Below are positions 8,143 through 16,576 of a stretch of DNA of 64,000 nt, in pieces. The stretch comes from Paenibacillus amylolyticus (GTDB lineage Bacteria; Bacillota; Bacilli; Paenibacillales; Paenibacillaceae), in the NCBI RefSeq assembly GCF_003719335.1, contig NZ_RIAS01000005.1, positions 62,001-126,000 on the forward strand, given 5' to 3'. Position 1 is the stretch's first letter. The number at the start of each line of letters is the position of its first letter. The position numbers were made by a program, and so were the translations under genes. The notes under the pieces are model-generated. The model did no database searches and was not told where the DNA came from. It saw nothing but the letters and a program-made list of their open reading frames with translations.

Positions 8143-9570
8143 ATGGGCCTCGAAGCTTTGAATGAACGTGTGAAGCATGATTTAGCTTATTTATGTTTTG
8201 GAGGTACCAGCTGGGTTCGTACAAGAGAGCATGCAGAGGGGCATGTCTATGATGTTGTTATTGTAGGCGGTGGACAGAGTGGCCTTGGGGCCGCATTTGG
8301 ACTTTTGCGCGAACGAATCTCGAATATTCTGATCATCGACGAAAATGTGGCTGGACAAGAAGGACCATGGGAAACTTATGCACGTATGGTAACCTTACGG
8401 ACACCAAAACACCTAATTTCTATCGATTTAGGGATTCCATCGCTGACGTTTCGTGCATGGTGGGAGGCTCAGGCAGGTGTTGAGGGATGGGAGAAGATCG
8501 ATAAAATTCCTCGCGGAGACTGGATGAATTATTTGCGTTGGTATCGGGAAATCCTGGACCTTCCAGTACAGAACGAAATTAAGTTGAATCTCATTGAGCC
8601 TGGACGGGAGGGAATCCATCGGCTACATGTAATCGAAAAAGGAAGTCGTGAAAAGCACATTTTGGCTCGGAAAGTTGTGCTTGCGACCGGTATTCAAGGA
8701 GGCGGCGAGTGGCATGTACCCTCACTAATCTCAGATCATCTGCCGCGAGATTTGTATGCCCATACTTCAGAAGGGATTGACTTTGAGCGGTTAAATGGAA
8801 AAAAGGTGGCAGTGCTCGGCGGTGGGGCCTCGGCTTTTGATAATGCAAATCACGTGCTGGCCTCAGGTGTGGCTGAAGCTCATGTTTTTGTCAGACGTGC
8901 ACAATTACCACGTGTCAATCCCATTCGCCAAATGGAACAATCCGGCATGATCGAGCGGTTTCACGCTTTGCCTATTGCGGATAAGTATCAGGTGATATCT
9001 CACTTTTTCAAATATAATCAGCCACCTACCAATGATACGTTCAACCGCGCTGCATCTTGGCCTGGATTCGAGCTGCATCTGGACTCGCCTTGGTTAAGCG
9101 TGCAAGCTACGGATCAAGGGGCAAAGGTTGAAACTCCCCATGGAAGTTATACATTTGATTTTCTTATTATAAGTACAGGTCTGCTCAGCGATCCCGCTCT
9201 TCGTCCTGAACTGCAACTCGTGGATCAGCATATTGCTCGCTGGCAAGATTGTTATGAAGCCCCGTTGGAAGTTCGGAATGCCCTACTTGATGCACACCCT
9301 TTTTTAACGCCCGGATTTGCAATGACCAGTAAAAGTGAACAGGGAAAAGCGCTACTGCATGGCTTGTTTATATTCAATTATTCGGCACTGGCCAGTTGTG
9401 GGTTGTCTGCTTCAGCGATATCGGGCACCAGAAGCGCTATTCCCAAACTGGTTTCAGGTATAGCCGATCAATTGTTCCTCGATGACCGGGAGGAGACACT
9501 TCGTGAGTTTTATGATTACAATGAAGCGGAGTTTACGGAGACATGGGCGAAACGCCCGGTTCTTGGCTGA
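8143..9570 (+). CDS. FAD/NAD(P)-binding flavoprotein monooxygenase-like oxidoreductase
   Basis: The 475-residue protein has two Rossmann motifs: VVIVGGGQSGLGAA (about residues 38-51) for FAD and VAVLGGGASAFDNA (about 220-233) for NAD(P). The arrangement fits group B flavin-dependent monooxygenases and their relatives. A Trp-rich stretch (GPWETYARMVTLRTPK, near 75-90) resembles the FAD-contacting region of that group. An N-terminal extension of about 35 residues precedes the first fold. The gene stands alone, with its own terminator and no evident pathway partners, so the substrate cannot be inferred. The ribosome site (GGGTTGGTGA) is weak. Confidence 0.8.
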   Translation: MGLEALNERVKHDLAYLCFGGTSWVRTREHAEGHVYDVVIVGGGQSGLGAAFGLLRERISNILIIDENVAGQEGPWETYARMVTLRTPKHLISIDLGIPSLTFRAWWEAQAGVEGWEKIDKIPRGDWMNYLRWYREILDLPVQNEIKLNLIEPGREGIHRLHVIEKGSREKHILARKVVLATGIQGGGEWHVPSLISDHLPRDLYAHTSEGIDFERLNGKKVAVLGGGASAFDNANHVLASGVAEAHVFVRRAQLPRVNPIRQMEQSGMIERFHALPIADKYQVISHFFKYNQPPTNDTFNRAASWPGFELHLDSPWLSVQATDQGAKVETPHGSYTFDFLIISTGLLSDPALRPELQLVDQHIARWQDCYEAPLEVRNALLDAHPFLTPGFAMTSKSEQGKALLHGLFIFNYSALASCGLSASAISGTRSAIPKLVSGIADQLFLDDREETLREFYDYNEAEFTETWAKRPVLG

Positions 9571-9590
9571 TGCAACCCTATGATCGTTTT

Positions 9591-9621
9591 CGTGCAGCAG
9601 GTGAAGCTGCACGTTTTTTTT
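9591..9621 (+). terminator. Terminator after the flavoprotein gene
   Basis: A perfect 8-bp stem (CGTGCAGC with GCTGCACG) and 7-nt loop is followed by eight T. Confidence 0.9.
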
Positions 9622-9702
9622 GTTTTTTTACAATGTGACTTACACTCGGTGTTGATTTGTTGTAAAATGTCGTTTGGATCATGTTAAAGGCAGGGATAAG
9701 AA

Positions 9703-10203
9703 ATGGAACAAAAGAAACAAATAAAACAAATGAATTATGAGCAATTCAGGGCTCATGTGAAAAAGGCATCACGTATACGCAATGTACCTCTAATCAAAAT
9801 TGTAGCTTTTCAAGAGAAATTTATGAAAATTGAGGAAGTGCAGTTCTATGATGTAGAGCAAAATTTTATGAGTGTACAAGCTTGTAATACGTTGTGGATG
9901 AACCTTGAGAACAAATCATTCCGTAATATGGTGTCCCAACCATTACAGGTTTATCGGCAGATGCCTAATCTTGGGCGGCTTTCTTTCGAGAATCTGATCC
10001 GAGAATTATATGACACCGCTGTACCGATCCTGATTGATTATGATCCTGATGAATATTATACGCTGGAACAGTTAATGGAGATATTGGCAACGGATGAGGA
10101 GAAGCTGATCGAGCAACTGGAGATGGGAAGATTCAAGGATGCTTTTATTAATGAAGAAGGTAAATGGTTGAAACCAAAGCCGGAAGTGGGAACCACGGAG
10201 TGA
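9703..10203 (+). CDS. Hypothetical protein, 166 aa
   Basis: The family is not recognised. The protein is soluble, charged and without signal peptide or membrane segment. The N-terminus is Lys/Gln-rich; the middle has hydrophobic-aromatic segments (EVQFYDVEQNF); the C-terminal third (YTLEQLMEILATDEEKLIEQL) could be a short helical, possibly HTH-like or EF-like, region. ATG 9703 lies 8 nt after AGGGATAAG. It is monocistronic between two terminators. Codon use looks like that of its neighbours, so it is probably a real gene. Confidence 0.75.
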   Translation: MEQKKQIKQMNYEQFRAHVKKASRIRNVPLIKIVAFQEKFMKIEEVQFYDVEQNFMSVQACNTLWMNLENKSFRNMVSQPLQVYRQMPNLGRLSFENLIRELYDTAVPILIDYDPDEYYTLEQLMEILATDEEKLIEQLEMGRFKDAFINEEGKWLKPKPEVGTTE

Positions 10204-10237
10204 ATGTAGAAATACACCCGTATTATACAAAAACGTC

Positions 10238-10286
10238 AAAATCCTGCAGCACTGCCACCAGAAGCGGCGGTTGTTGCAGGATTTTT
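10238..10286 (+). terminator. Terminator after the 166-aa gene
   Basis: An 11-bp perfect stem (AAAATCCTGCA with TGCAGGATTTT) carries a 26-nt loop that contains further complementarity and ends in a T run. Confidence 0.85.
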
Positions 10287-10297
10287 AACGACAAGTC

Positions 10298-10703
10298 TTA
10301 CTGAGCACGACGAACTACAAATCCATCTCTGCAACCATTGGGAGATCCGGGTATCGATAAGACACGCTTGCCCTGAATCAGGATTCCTTTATCTCTGGCA
10401 CAGAAGGCGGGTGATCTTAGTAATGCTACCGCGCATACAGTCACCGGGGCAAACCGGATGGGGGATGATCGTTTCGGTTTCCGGCAGAATCCCCCACCAG
10501 GCATAATAGACGGGTTTGCCTTTTAGCCAATTATGGCTTGTTCCTGTCTGAATCAGATTTTTGTTTGCAAAACCGTCGATACCAATCCATGCAGATGAAT
10601 ACGAGCGGCGTGAAGAAGGAAGAACATATGGAACAGTCGACTCCGCAGAGATTCGTCTGTAGGATTGCCTTAATTTTCTTTTTACATAACCACTGGGACT
10701 AGA
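10298..10703 (-). pseudogene. Remnant of a G1-family (eqolisin) endopeptidase
   Basis: On the minus strand the frame 10703 to 10389 is open with no start codon fitting a gene. It encodes SGYVKRK, RRISAESTVPYV, SYSSAWIGIDGF, LIQTGTSH, YYAWWGILPETE and VCPGD. This order (SGY, then WIGIDG, LIQTGT, YYAWW-x-LP, and PGD) is that of bacterial G1 glutamic peptidases. The upstream NWSGY region is cut by a frameshift and a stop at 10704-10706. The frame ends at 10389-10391. A second frame then continues to 10298 with LSIPGSPNGCRDGFVV, which may be the family's C-terminus after a large internal deletion. The gene is dead: 5' end lost, middle deleted, frame broken. The C-terminal assignment is the least certain part. 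Confidence 0.6.
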
Positions 10704-10809
10704 TTATCAGATGCGTGCTATGGACTATTGGATAGGGACACTTGGACAATCAAATCAGTCGAATGGTGAAAGAATTTGAAGGTTTTTAAATTATTTTGAA
10801 TGAAAATGA

Positions 10810-10837
10810 TTGTTTTTTGCGGGATTTATGATACTAT
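10810..10837 (+). promoter_or_regulatory. Promoter of the fructose operon
   Basis: TTGTTT (10810-10815) and TACTAT (10832-10837) lie 16 bp apart just before the fruR ribosome site. The AT-rich stretch immediately upstream (GAATGAAAATGATTG) is a plausible place for FruR binding, but no clear operator was identified. Confidence 0.5.
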
Positions 10838-10859
10838 AGAAGCAGTTGGAGGAATGCAT

Positions 10860-11606
10860 ATGCTGACTGAAGAACGATATGCCGCAATTGTAGAACGCTT
10901 ACATTTGCAGGGCATTGTGAAGTTGCAAGAGCTTGTTGATGTGTTGGGTGTTTCTGAATCCACGATTAGAAGAGATTTGATTGATCTGGAAAGCCGTCAG
11001 ATGCTCAAACGGATTCATGGTGGTGCTTCACTGGTGAACGAAAAATCATTAGAACCAGGCATGGAGGAAAAAACGTTCAAAAACATTCAACAAAAGACAG
11101 TGATTGCCCGGCTGGCAGCGCAGGAAATCCAGAATGGAGAGTGCATCTATCTAGATGCCGGCACAACAACACTCGCTATGATCCCTTTTATAGAAGCCAG
11201 GGATGTAACAGTGGTGACCAATGGACTGTCCCATGTGGAGGCGCTGGTAAGCAAACGAATTCGCAGTTACTTGCTGGGTGGCATGATGAAAATTCATACC
11301 AAAGCGGTGATCGGCAGCATTGCGCTGCAGAACATGGACAATTTCCGATTTGACAAGTGTTTTCTAGGAAGTAACGGAGTAGACCCGGAAATGGGGTATA
11401 CAACTCCTGATCCAGAGGAAGCCTTGATTAAGAGGCGTGCACATCAATTGTCAGGGAAATCTTATGTGCTGGCTGATTCCAGCAAAATTGGGGATATTAC
11501 TTTTGCCAAATTGTTTGATTTGGAGGAGGCCGATCTGATTACGGAGCGAATGCCAGAACATTGGCGGACGGTAATCACCCAGAAAACTAAAATAATTGAG
11601 GGATAG
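10860..11606 (+). CDS. fruR: FruR, DeoR-family regulator of the fructose operon
   Basis: The 248-residue protein has the DeoR N-terminal helix-turn-helix (about residues 5-57; VDVLGVSESTIRRDLIDLE) and the C-terminal sugar-phosphate sensor domain (IYLDAGTTT, VVTNGLSH, and later FLGSNGVD). ATG 10860 is chosen over the upstream in-frame ATGs because GGAGG (10848-10852) is 7 nt before it, while 10854 is too close and 10800 would lie upstream of the promoter. It precedes fruK by 2 bp. In this family fructose-1-phosphate relieves repression of the fruRKA operon. Confidence 0.93.
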   Translation: MLTEERYAAIVERLHLQGIVKLQELVDVLGVSESTIRRDLIDLESRQMLKRIHGGASLVNEKSLEPGMEEKTFKNIQQKTVIARLAAQEIQNGECIYLDAGTTTLAMIPFIEARDVTVVTNGLSHVEALVSKRIRSYLLGGMMKIHTKAVIGSIALQNMDNFRFDKCFLGSNGVDPEMGYTTPDPEEALIKRRAHQLSGKSYVLADSSKIGDITFAKLFDLEEADLITERMPEHWRTVITQKTKIIEG

Positions 11607-11608
11607 CG

Positions 11609-12520
11609 ATGATATATACGATAACACTCAACCCGTCCATTGATTACATCGTCGAAGTGCACGATTTGAAGCTTGGCGGGCTTAACCGCATGAATCGGGA
11701 TTTGAAACTACCTGGCGGTAAAGGCATTAACGTTTCCAGAATTCTGAATCAACTCGGTGCTGCGAACACAGCTATCGGATTTTTGGGTGGATTCACGGGA
11801 CGTTTCATTAATGACAAGTTGCAGGAAGATGCGATTCAAACAGATTTTGTCACCATTGCAGATGACACTCGCATTAACATCAAGCTGAAGCATGGAGATG
11901 AGACAGAAATTAACGGTCTTGGACCAGCGATTCGAACAGAAGAGGCCGAGCAATTATTGAATAAACTGTCTTCTTTGCAAAAAGGAGATATCGTCATTCT
12001 CTCTGGCAGCGTTCCGCCATCACTTGGTTCAGACTTCTATGATCGTCTTATTCATGTATGCAAGCAGACGCAAGCCGAGTTTGTTATTGATACTACAGGA
12101 CCTGCACTGATGGAAGCACTTGTTCATCAGCCGCTGCTGGTGAAGCCGAACCATCATGAACTAGCTGAATTGTTTGGCGTAACCATTGAAACCCGTGAGG
12201 AATTGGTCGCCTACGGACGTAAATTGCTCGAAGCAGGTGCCAAACATGTGTTGATCTCCATGGCTGGAGAAGGAGCATTGTTTATCACCGAGACAAATGT
12301 CTATCACGCAACTGTACCTAAGGGGACTGTGAAAAATTCCGTTGGTGCAGGTGATTCGATGATTGGCGGATTTGTGGGTACCTACGTGCTGCAGGGAGAC
12401 TTGCTTGAAGCATTCCGTGCAGGGGTAGCTTCCGGCAGTGCGACAGCCTTCTCGGATGACCTCGCTACACGTGAGTTTATTGACGAATTGCGTAATCAGG
12501 TGACGATTACAACGCTTTAA
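11609..12520 (+). CDS. fruK: 1-phosphofructokinase
   Basis: The 303-residue PfkB-family sugar kinase begins TLNPSIDYIV and carries GGKGINVSRIL (about residues 36-46) and the catalytic anion-hole signature VGAGDSMIGGF near residue 246-256. It phosphorylates fructose-1-phosphate, the product of the FruA PTS transporter, to fructose-1,6-bisphosphate. It starts 2 bp after fruR and is followed by fruA after a 76-bp gap that contains a hairpin. The identity is firm from both motifs and operon context. Confidence 0.95.
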   Translation: MIYTITLNPSIDYIVEVHDLKLGGLNRMNRDLKLPGGKGINVSRILNQLGAANTAIGFLGGFTGRFINDKLQEDAIQTDFVTIADDTRINIKLKHGDETEINGLGPAIRTEEAEQLLNKLSSLQKGDIVILSGSVPPSLGSDFYDRLIHVCKQTQAEFVIDTTGPALMEALVHQPLLVKPNHHELAELFGVTIETREELVAYGRKLLEAGAKHVLISMAGEGALFITETNVYHATVPKGTVKNSVGAGDSMIGGFVGTYVLQGDLLEAFRAGVASGSATAFSDDLATREFIDELRNQVTITTL

Positions 12521-12551
12521 TAACCATGAATAACTTGAACAACGGATATAA

Positions 12552-12570
12552 GGCCTGCTATGTGCAGGCC
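12552..12570 (+). other. Intercistronic hairpin between fruK and fruA
   Basis: GGCCTGC and GCAGGCC form a perfect 7-bp GC-rich stem with a 5-nt loop. No U run follows, so it is not a standard terminator. It may mark an RNA-processing or stability element that sets the fruK:fruA ratio. Confidence 0.6.
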
Positions 12571-12596
12571 GACCGAACTTAAGGGAGTGTTCCAAG

Positions 12597-14567
12597 ATGA
12601 AAATCACTGACTTAATGATCCAGGAAACGATGATTATGGATCTGCAAGCAACCACGAAAGATGAGGCAATCGACGAACTGATCGCCAGTCTTAACCAAAG
12701 TGGACGTATTAATGATCCAGCTTTGTTTAAAGAAATGATTTACAAAAGAGAAGCGGAGTCCAGCACAGGCATCGGCGGCGGTATTGCTATGCCACACGCC
12801 AAAACCAAAGCGGTTAATGAACCAACGGTCGTTTTTGCAAAAAGTAAACAGGGTTTGGACTTTGAAGCATTGGATGACGAGCCTGCTCATATCTTCTTCA
12901 TGATTGCAGCACCAGAAGGCGCAGGCAATACACATCTTCGCACACTAGCGGCTCTTTCAAGGCTGTTGGTTGATAGCGATTTCATCGCTGAACTGATGAA
13001 CACGAATACGCCTCAAGAAGTTAGCGCTTTGTTTGATGCGAAACAAGCGGAAGCTGCGGAGAAGGAAGCTGCGAAAGAGAAAGCTAAAGCAGAGAGAGAA
13101 GCACAAGCATCTTCGACTGAAAGTGGTGCTAACAACGTGAAAAACAACTCCGGTGTCATTGTTGGAAACGCAAATACAGAAGATTTTGTTGTTGCTGTTA
13201 CAGCTTGTCCAACAGGGATCGCCCACACCTTTATGGCTGAGGATGCTTTGAAGAAAAAAGCCCAAGAGATGGGCATCAACATTCGTGTGGAGACCAACGG
13301 TTCCGAGGGCGCACAAAACGTATTGACAGCTGATGAGATCGCTCGTGCCAAAGGTGTCATCATCGCTGCTGATAAAAATGTAGAGATGGCTCGTTTTGAC
13401 GGTAAACCGGTTTTGCAAAGACCCGTAAGTGACGGTATTCGTAAATCCGAAGAACTGATCCGCAAGGCGGTTAATGGTGATGCGCCAATCTATCGCAGCC
13501 AAGGTGGCAACGCCAAGGATGAGGGTACAGGCGATAGCAAGATAAGCGTGGGAAGCAAAATTTACAAAGATTTGATGAACGGCATTTCACACATGCTGCC
13601 ATTCGTTGTCGGCGGTGGCATCCTGCTTGCGATCTCCTTCTTGTTTGAACAACTTGCAAGTCCTGAAAATCCAATTGTACAATTGCTGCAAACCATTGGT
13701 GGAGGAACAGGCGCGTTCCATTTCCTCATTCCTATACTTGCCGGATTTATTGCGATGAGTATCGGTGATCGTCCAGCCCTGATGCCTGGTATGGTTGGTG
13801 GTTTGATGGCTGTAAACTCGAATGCAGGTTTCCTTGGTGGTCTAGCGGCCGGTTTCCTTGCGGGTTATGTTGTCATTGGATTGCGTAAAGCGCTGAAAGG
13901 TCTGCCCAAAGCCATTGACGGCTTGAAACCGATTCTGCTCTATCCGGTTCTTGGTTTGCTGATCGTTGGTACGATTGCTTATTACATTTTTGATCCGGTT
14001 TTCGGAGCTTTGAACACATGGCTTGTAGATGCACTTGGTAATTTGGGTACAGGTAACAAAGTATTGCTTGGTTTGTTGCTTGGCGGTATGATGGCGATTG
14101 ATATGGGTGGTCCGTTTAACAAAGCGGCTTATACTTTTGCGATTGGTGTATTTACATCCAGCGGAAATACAGACGGTGCTTGGATGGCAGCGGTTATGGC
14201 AGGCGGTATGGCTCCTCCACTCGCGATTGCACTTGCAACAACGTTCTTCAAATCCAAATTCACGGAACAAGAACGCAAATCCGGCTTGACAAACTATGTG
14301 CTTGGTCTTTCGTTTATTACAGAAGGTGCAATTCCATTTGCAGCGGCTGACCCGCTTCGTGTACTGACTTCCTGTATTATTGGTTCTGCGGTAGCAGGTG
14401 GACTTACACAGCTGTGGAATATCAACGTACCAGCTCCACACGGTGGTGTCTTTGTAGCACTCTTGGCTAACCACACCATATTGTTCCTGCTCGCAGTTGT
14501 TATTGGTTCTGTCATCTCAGGTCTCATTCTGGGATTGTGGAAGAAGTCACCTGCGCTTGTTAAATAA
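12597..14567 (+). CDS. fruA: PTS fructose transporter FruA, fused EIIA-EIIB-EIIC
   Basis: The 656-residue fusion has EIIA (about 1-150) with the phospho-accepting His67 in GGGIAMPHAKT, an Ala/Glu/Lys-rich linker (about 150-190), EIIB (about 195-295) with Cys204 in TACPTGIAHT, and EIIC (about 320-656), a multi-span membrane domain with GDRPALMPGM, DMGGPFNKAA and EGAIPFAAADP. It imports fructose and delivers fructose-1-phosphate to FruK. AAGGGAG lies before the ATG. This is the usual Bacillus-type domain order. Confidence 0.96.
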   Translation: MKITDLMIQETMIMDLQATTKDEAIDELIASLNQSGRINDPALFKEMIYKREAESSTGIGGGIAMPHAKTKAVNEPTVVFAKSKQGLDFEALDDEPAHIFFMIAAPEGAGNTHLRTLAALSRLLVDSDFIAELMNTNTPQEVSALFDAKQAEAAEKEAAKEKAKAEREAQASSTESGANNVKNNSGVIVGNANTEDFVVAVTACPTGIAHTFMAEDALKKKAQEMGINIRVETNGSEGAQNVLTADEIARAKGVIIAADKNVEMARFDGKPVLQRPVSDGIRKSEELIRKAVNGDAPIYRSQGGNAKDEGTGDSKISVGSKIYKDLMNGISHMLPFVVGGGILLAISFLFEQLASPENPIVQLLQTIGGGTGAFHFLIPILAGFIAMSIGDRPALMPGMVGGLMAVNSNAGFLGGLAAGFLAGYVVIGLRKALKGLPKAIDGLKPILLYPVLGLLIVGTIAYYIFDPVFGALNTWLVDALGNLGTGNKVLLGLLLGGMMAIDMGGPFNKAAYTFAIGVFTSSGNTDGAWMAAVMAGGMAPPLAIALATTFFKSKFTEQERKSGLTNYVLGLSFITEGAIPFAAADPLRVLTSCIIGSAVAGGLTQLWNINVPAPHGGVFVALLANHTILFLLAVVIGSVISGLILGLWKKSPALVK

Positions 14568-14633
14568 TAAAATAGGTTAATGTAAGTTCAGGTGAACTTG
14601 CTATACCAATGGTGAAACGATGATCAACTCTAG

Positions 14634-14674
14634 GCATCTCCCCAGTGAAATTTTCATTGGAGGGATGCTTTTTT
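14634..14674 (+). terminator. Terminator of the fru operon
   Basis: A long stem (GCATC...GATGC with one mismatch and wobbles over about 16 bp) is followed by TTTTTT. Confidence 0.85.
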
Positions 14675-14743
14675 ATGTTTGTTGTTTTGTTTGGAGAGGG
14701 GTATGGTAGCGAATACCTACGAGTTGGAGAAAATTCAAGAGCA

Positions 14744-14780
14744 AAAAAGCAGACCTCCTTTTTAAGAGATGTCTGCTTTT
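14744..14780 (-). terminator. Bidirectional hairpin after the adh remnant
   Basis: AAAAGCAGAC and GTCTGCTTTT pair across a short loop with T runs on both strands. It lies at the 3' end of the broken dehydrogenase gene on the minus strand. Confidence 0.75.
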
Positions 14781-14784
14781 ATTG

Positions 14785-15206
14785 TTTATTCCTGATCTTG
14801 ATTCCTTCATTTTGGCTCCTTTCATCCAGGCAAACTTTTGCGTCATTATCCCGATGGGGCCACTGCCAAGTACAGTGACGGTATCCCCAGGCTTGACGCC
14901 GGCATTTTCAACACTCCAGTATGCCGTCGGCAACACATCGGAAAGGAACAACAAGACGACTCGATCCCCTTTTTTCACTCGTGTAACTTCAGGTCCGACT
15001 TCTTCTACAATGCCCATCGGTTCGTGACCGATTACATAGTCTTTTGCAGCAGGAAGCGCGCCTTGATAGATATGCAAATCCGATCCACAGATCGCCGTTG
15101 AAGTAATACGAATGATAATGTCATCCTGCTGTTACAGTGTCGGATCTTCGACCTGTTTCAGCTGAATGTCCTTGATACCCTGAAACGTAACGGCTTTCAT
15201 CTTCAT
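14785..15206 (-). pseudogene. Zinc-dependent alcohol dehydrogenase, decayed
   Basis: ATG 15206 still has an AGGAGGAAC ribosome site and the reading begins MKMKAVTFQGIKDIQL. At codon 25 there is an in-frame TAA (about 15132-15134). Homology continues in the same frame: TAICGSDLHIYQG, IGHEPMGIVEEVG and KKGDRVV. It then jumps straight to LFLSDVLPTAYW, so roughly 70 residues with the structural zinc site are missing. The NAD-binding start (VTVLGSGPIGIM) follows, and nearly all of the Rossmann and C-terminal parts are gone. Medium-chain zinc dehydrogenases normally have about 380 residues. It cannot make a working enzyme. Confidence 0.85.
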
Positions 15207-15280
15207 GTTCCTCCTTGGTCTTTGTGGGTTTCTCCCCCTTTTACCCCATTTTCACGAAAATGATATAGGTTCATACTAGT

Positions 15281-16444
15281 TTATACGACAGGCCATTTCA
15301 CTTTTCGTAACGCATCGAGCAGTTCTGGAGGAGCGTTCAGATTGTCTCGTACCAGATCACGCGGTGTTAGAGCCATCCATTGATTGAGAGAGACATCCTC
15401 AAAACGGTCACTTCGGAATATTTCCAAAAACCATAATGTGTCTTTACCGGTATTTTGTATATAGTGCCCCATGGCAACGGGAACATATCCTACATCTCCA
15501 GCCCGGTAATCAAAGGTGCGTGCGATACCATTGCCACCAAAGACGGTCATTCTGCCTTCACCCGTCAAATAGTACTGCCATTCATCGGCATTGGGGTGCC
15601 AGTGCAGCTCACGCATCGCTCCAGGTTGGATCTCGACTAGCGCTGCAGCGACTGTAGTGGAGATCGGAAAGTTGGTGGAATCAACGATGCGCACACTTCC
15701 TCCAGGTGTGATCAAAGGTTCCTGTGCAAGCAAACGATAGGTAAACGGAAGAGGAACGGTTCCGTAGGGGGATTGAACGCGCTGGCTTTCAAGTGAACCG
15801 GGTACATTATCTTGAAAAATATAAACCTGTTCCTTGGGCATCGACTGGAAGGCCGACTCAGGAACGCCAAAATTCAATGATAGTACCTCTGGTGGCGTAT
15901 GGGCAAACCAGTCCGAGATAGATAATGTATTCAGGTCAGAGAAGTTTCCATCATCGAATACCAATAAAAATTCACACCCGTTCTCTAATCCTTGAATCGA
16001 ATGAGGAAGTCCTTTTGGGAAAAACCAAAGATCACCCGGACCGACATCAGCGATAAAGTTTCGCCCGTTCTGATCCACAGAAGTGATCCGGGCTGTACCC
16101 CAGATCATATAGGCCCATTCCGATTGCTGATGCCAGTGCAGTTCGCGGACGCCGCCTGGAGTCAGGCTCATATTCACACCAGCAAGCGTAGTGGCAACAG
16201 GCAGATCACGCACCGTAATTTCACGTGACCAGCCGCCGTGATTAAGCTGCATATGAGTGTCAGAGAAGGACATCCTGAGGTTAGGTAACAAGCCATTGTC
16301 TGTCTTAGGTGGCACAAGCATATCGGGATTTTGCTTGTCTCTTAACACGTCTCTTGGTCCATAATCCGGGCCGCCTGCCCCGTCGCTTCGAATAGGCTGG
16401 GGGATAATAAACGGCTGAGCACTGGGTTGTTTTTCTTTACTCAT
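15281..16444 (-). CDS. Bicupin oxalate decarboxylase-like enzyme with a variant lid loop
   Basis: The 387-residue protein has two cupins, each with complete Mn ligands: H103, H105, E109 and H148 ([10 protein letters not shown]) and H281, H283, E288 and H327 ([11 protein letters not shown]). Size and spacing match B. subtilis OxdC with a constant offset of 8, and E341 corresponds to OxdC Glu333. The N-terminal lid, which in OxdC is SENST with catalytic Glu162, reads SDLNT here (169-173), so the key acid is Asp170. OxdC converts oxalate to formate and CO2, and changes in this loop are known to shift the reaction towards oxidation. Start ATG 16444 is chosen for its GGAAGGAG site; in-frame ATG 16474 lacks one. 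Activity type is uncertain. Confidence 0.85.
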   Translation of the reverse strand: MSKEKQPSAQPFIIPQPIRSDGAGGPDYGPRDVLRDKQNPDMLVPPKTDNGLLPNLRMSFSDTHMQLNHGGWSREITVRDLPVATTLAGVNMSLTPGGVRELHWHQQSEWAYMIWGTARITSVDQNGRNFIADVGPGDLWFFPKGLPHSIQGLENGCEFLLVFDDGNFSDLNTLSISDWFAHTPPEVLSLNFGVPESAFQSMPKEQVYIFQDNVPGSLESQRVQSPYGTVPLPFTYRLLAQEPLITPGGSVRIVDSTNFPISTTVAAALVEIQPGAMRELHWHPNADEWQYYLTGEGRMTVFGGNGIARTFDYRAGDVGYVPVAMGHYIQNTGKDTLWFLEIFRSDRFEDVSLNQWMALTPRDLVRDNLNAPPELLDALRKVKWPVV

Positions 16445-16546
16445 CCTGATGTCTCCTTCCGATATCTGCCGCAATCCGCGTCATGTGGATTTATCACTAT
16501 GCTTACACCTATGAAGGCAGGCTTGGAAAATATGAAGGACAAAGAT

Positions 16547-16576
16547 AAAAAAGACCTGACCCTATTCGGTCAAGTC
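16547..16576 (-). terminator. Terminator of the SDR gene
   Basis: A 9-bp stem (GACTTGACC with GGTCAGGTC on the minus strand, one wobble) is followed by TTTTTT; it overlaps the SDR stop codon. Confidence 0.85.

Noticed and set aside
13842..14474. 210-codon open frame antisense to fruA
   Set aside because: Cys/Arg/Lys/Thr-rich antisense translation of the EIIC domain; no start signals and no recognisable motif.
14645..14878. 77-codon plus-strand open frame after fruA
   Set aside because: It begins inside the fru terminator and runs antisense through the adh remnant; no ribosome site.
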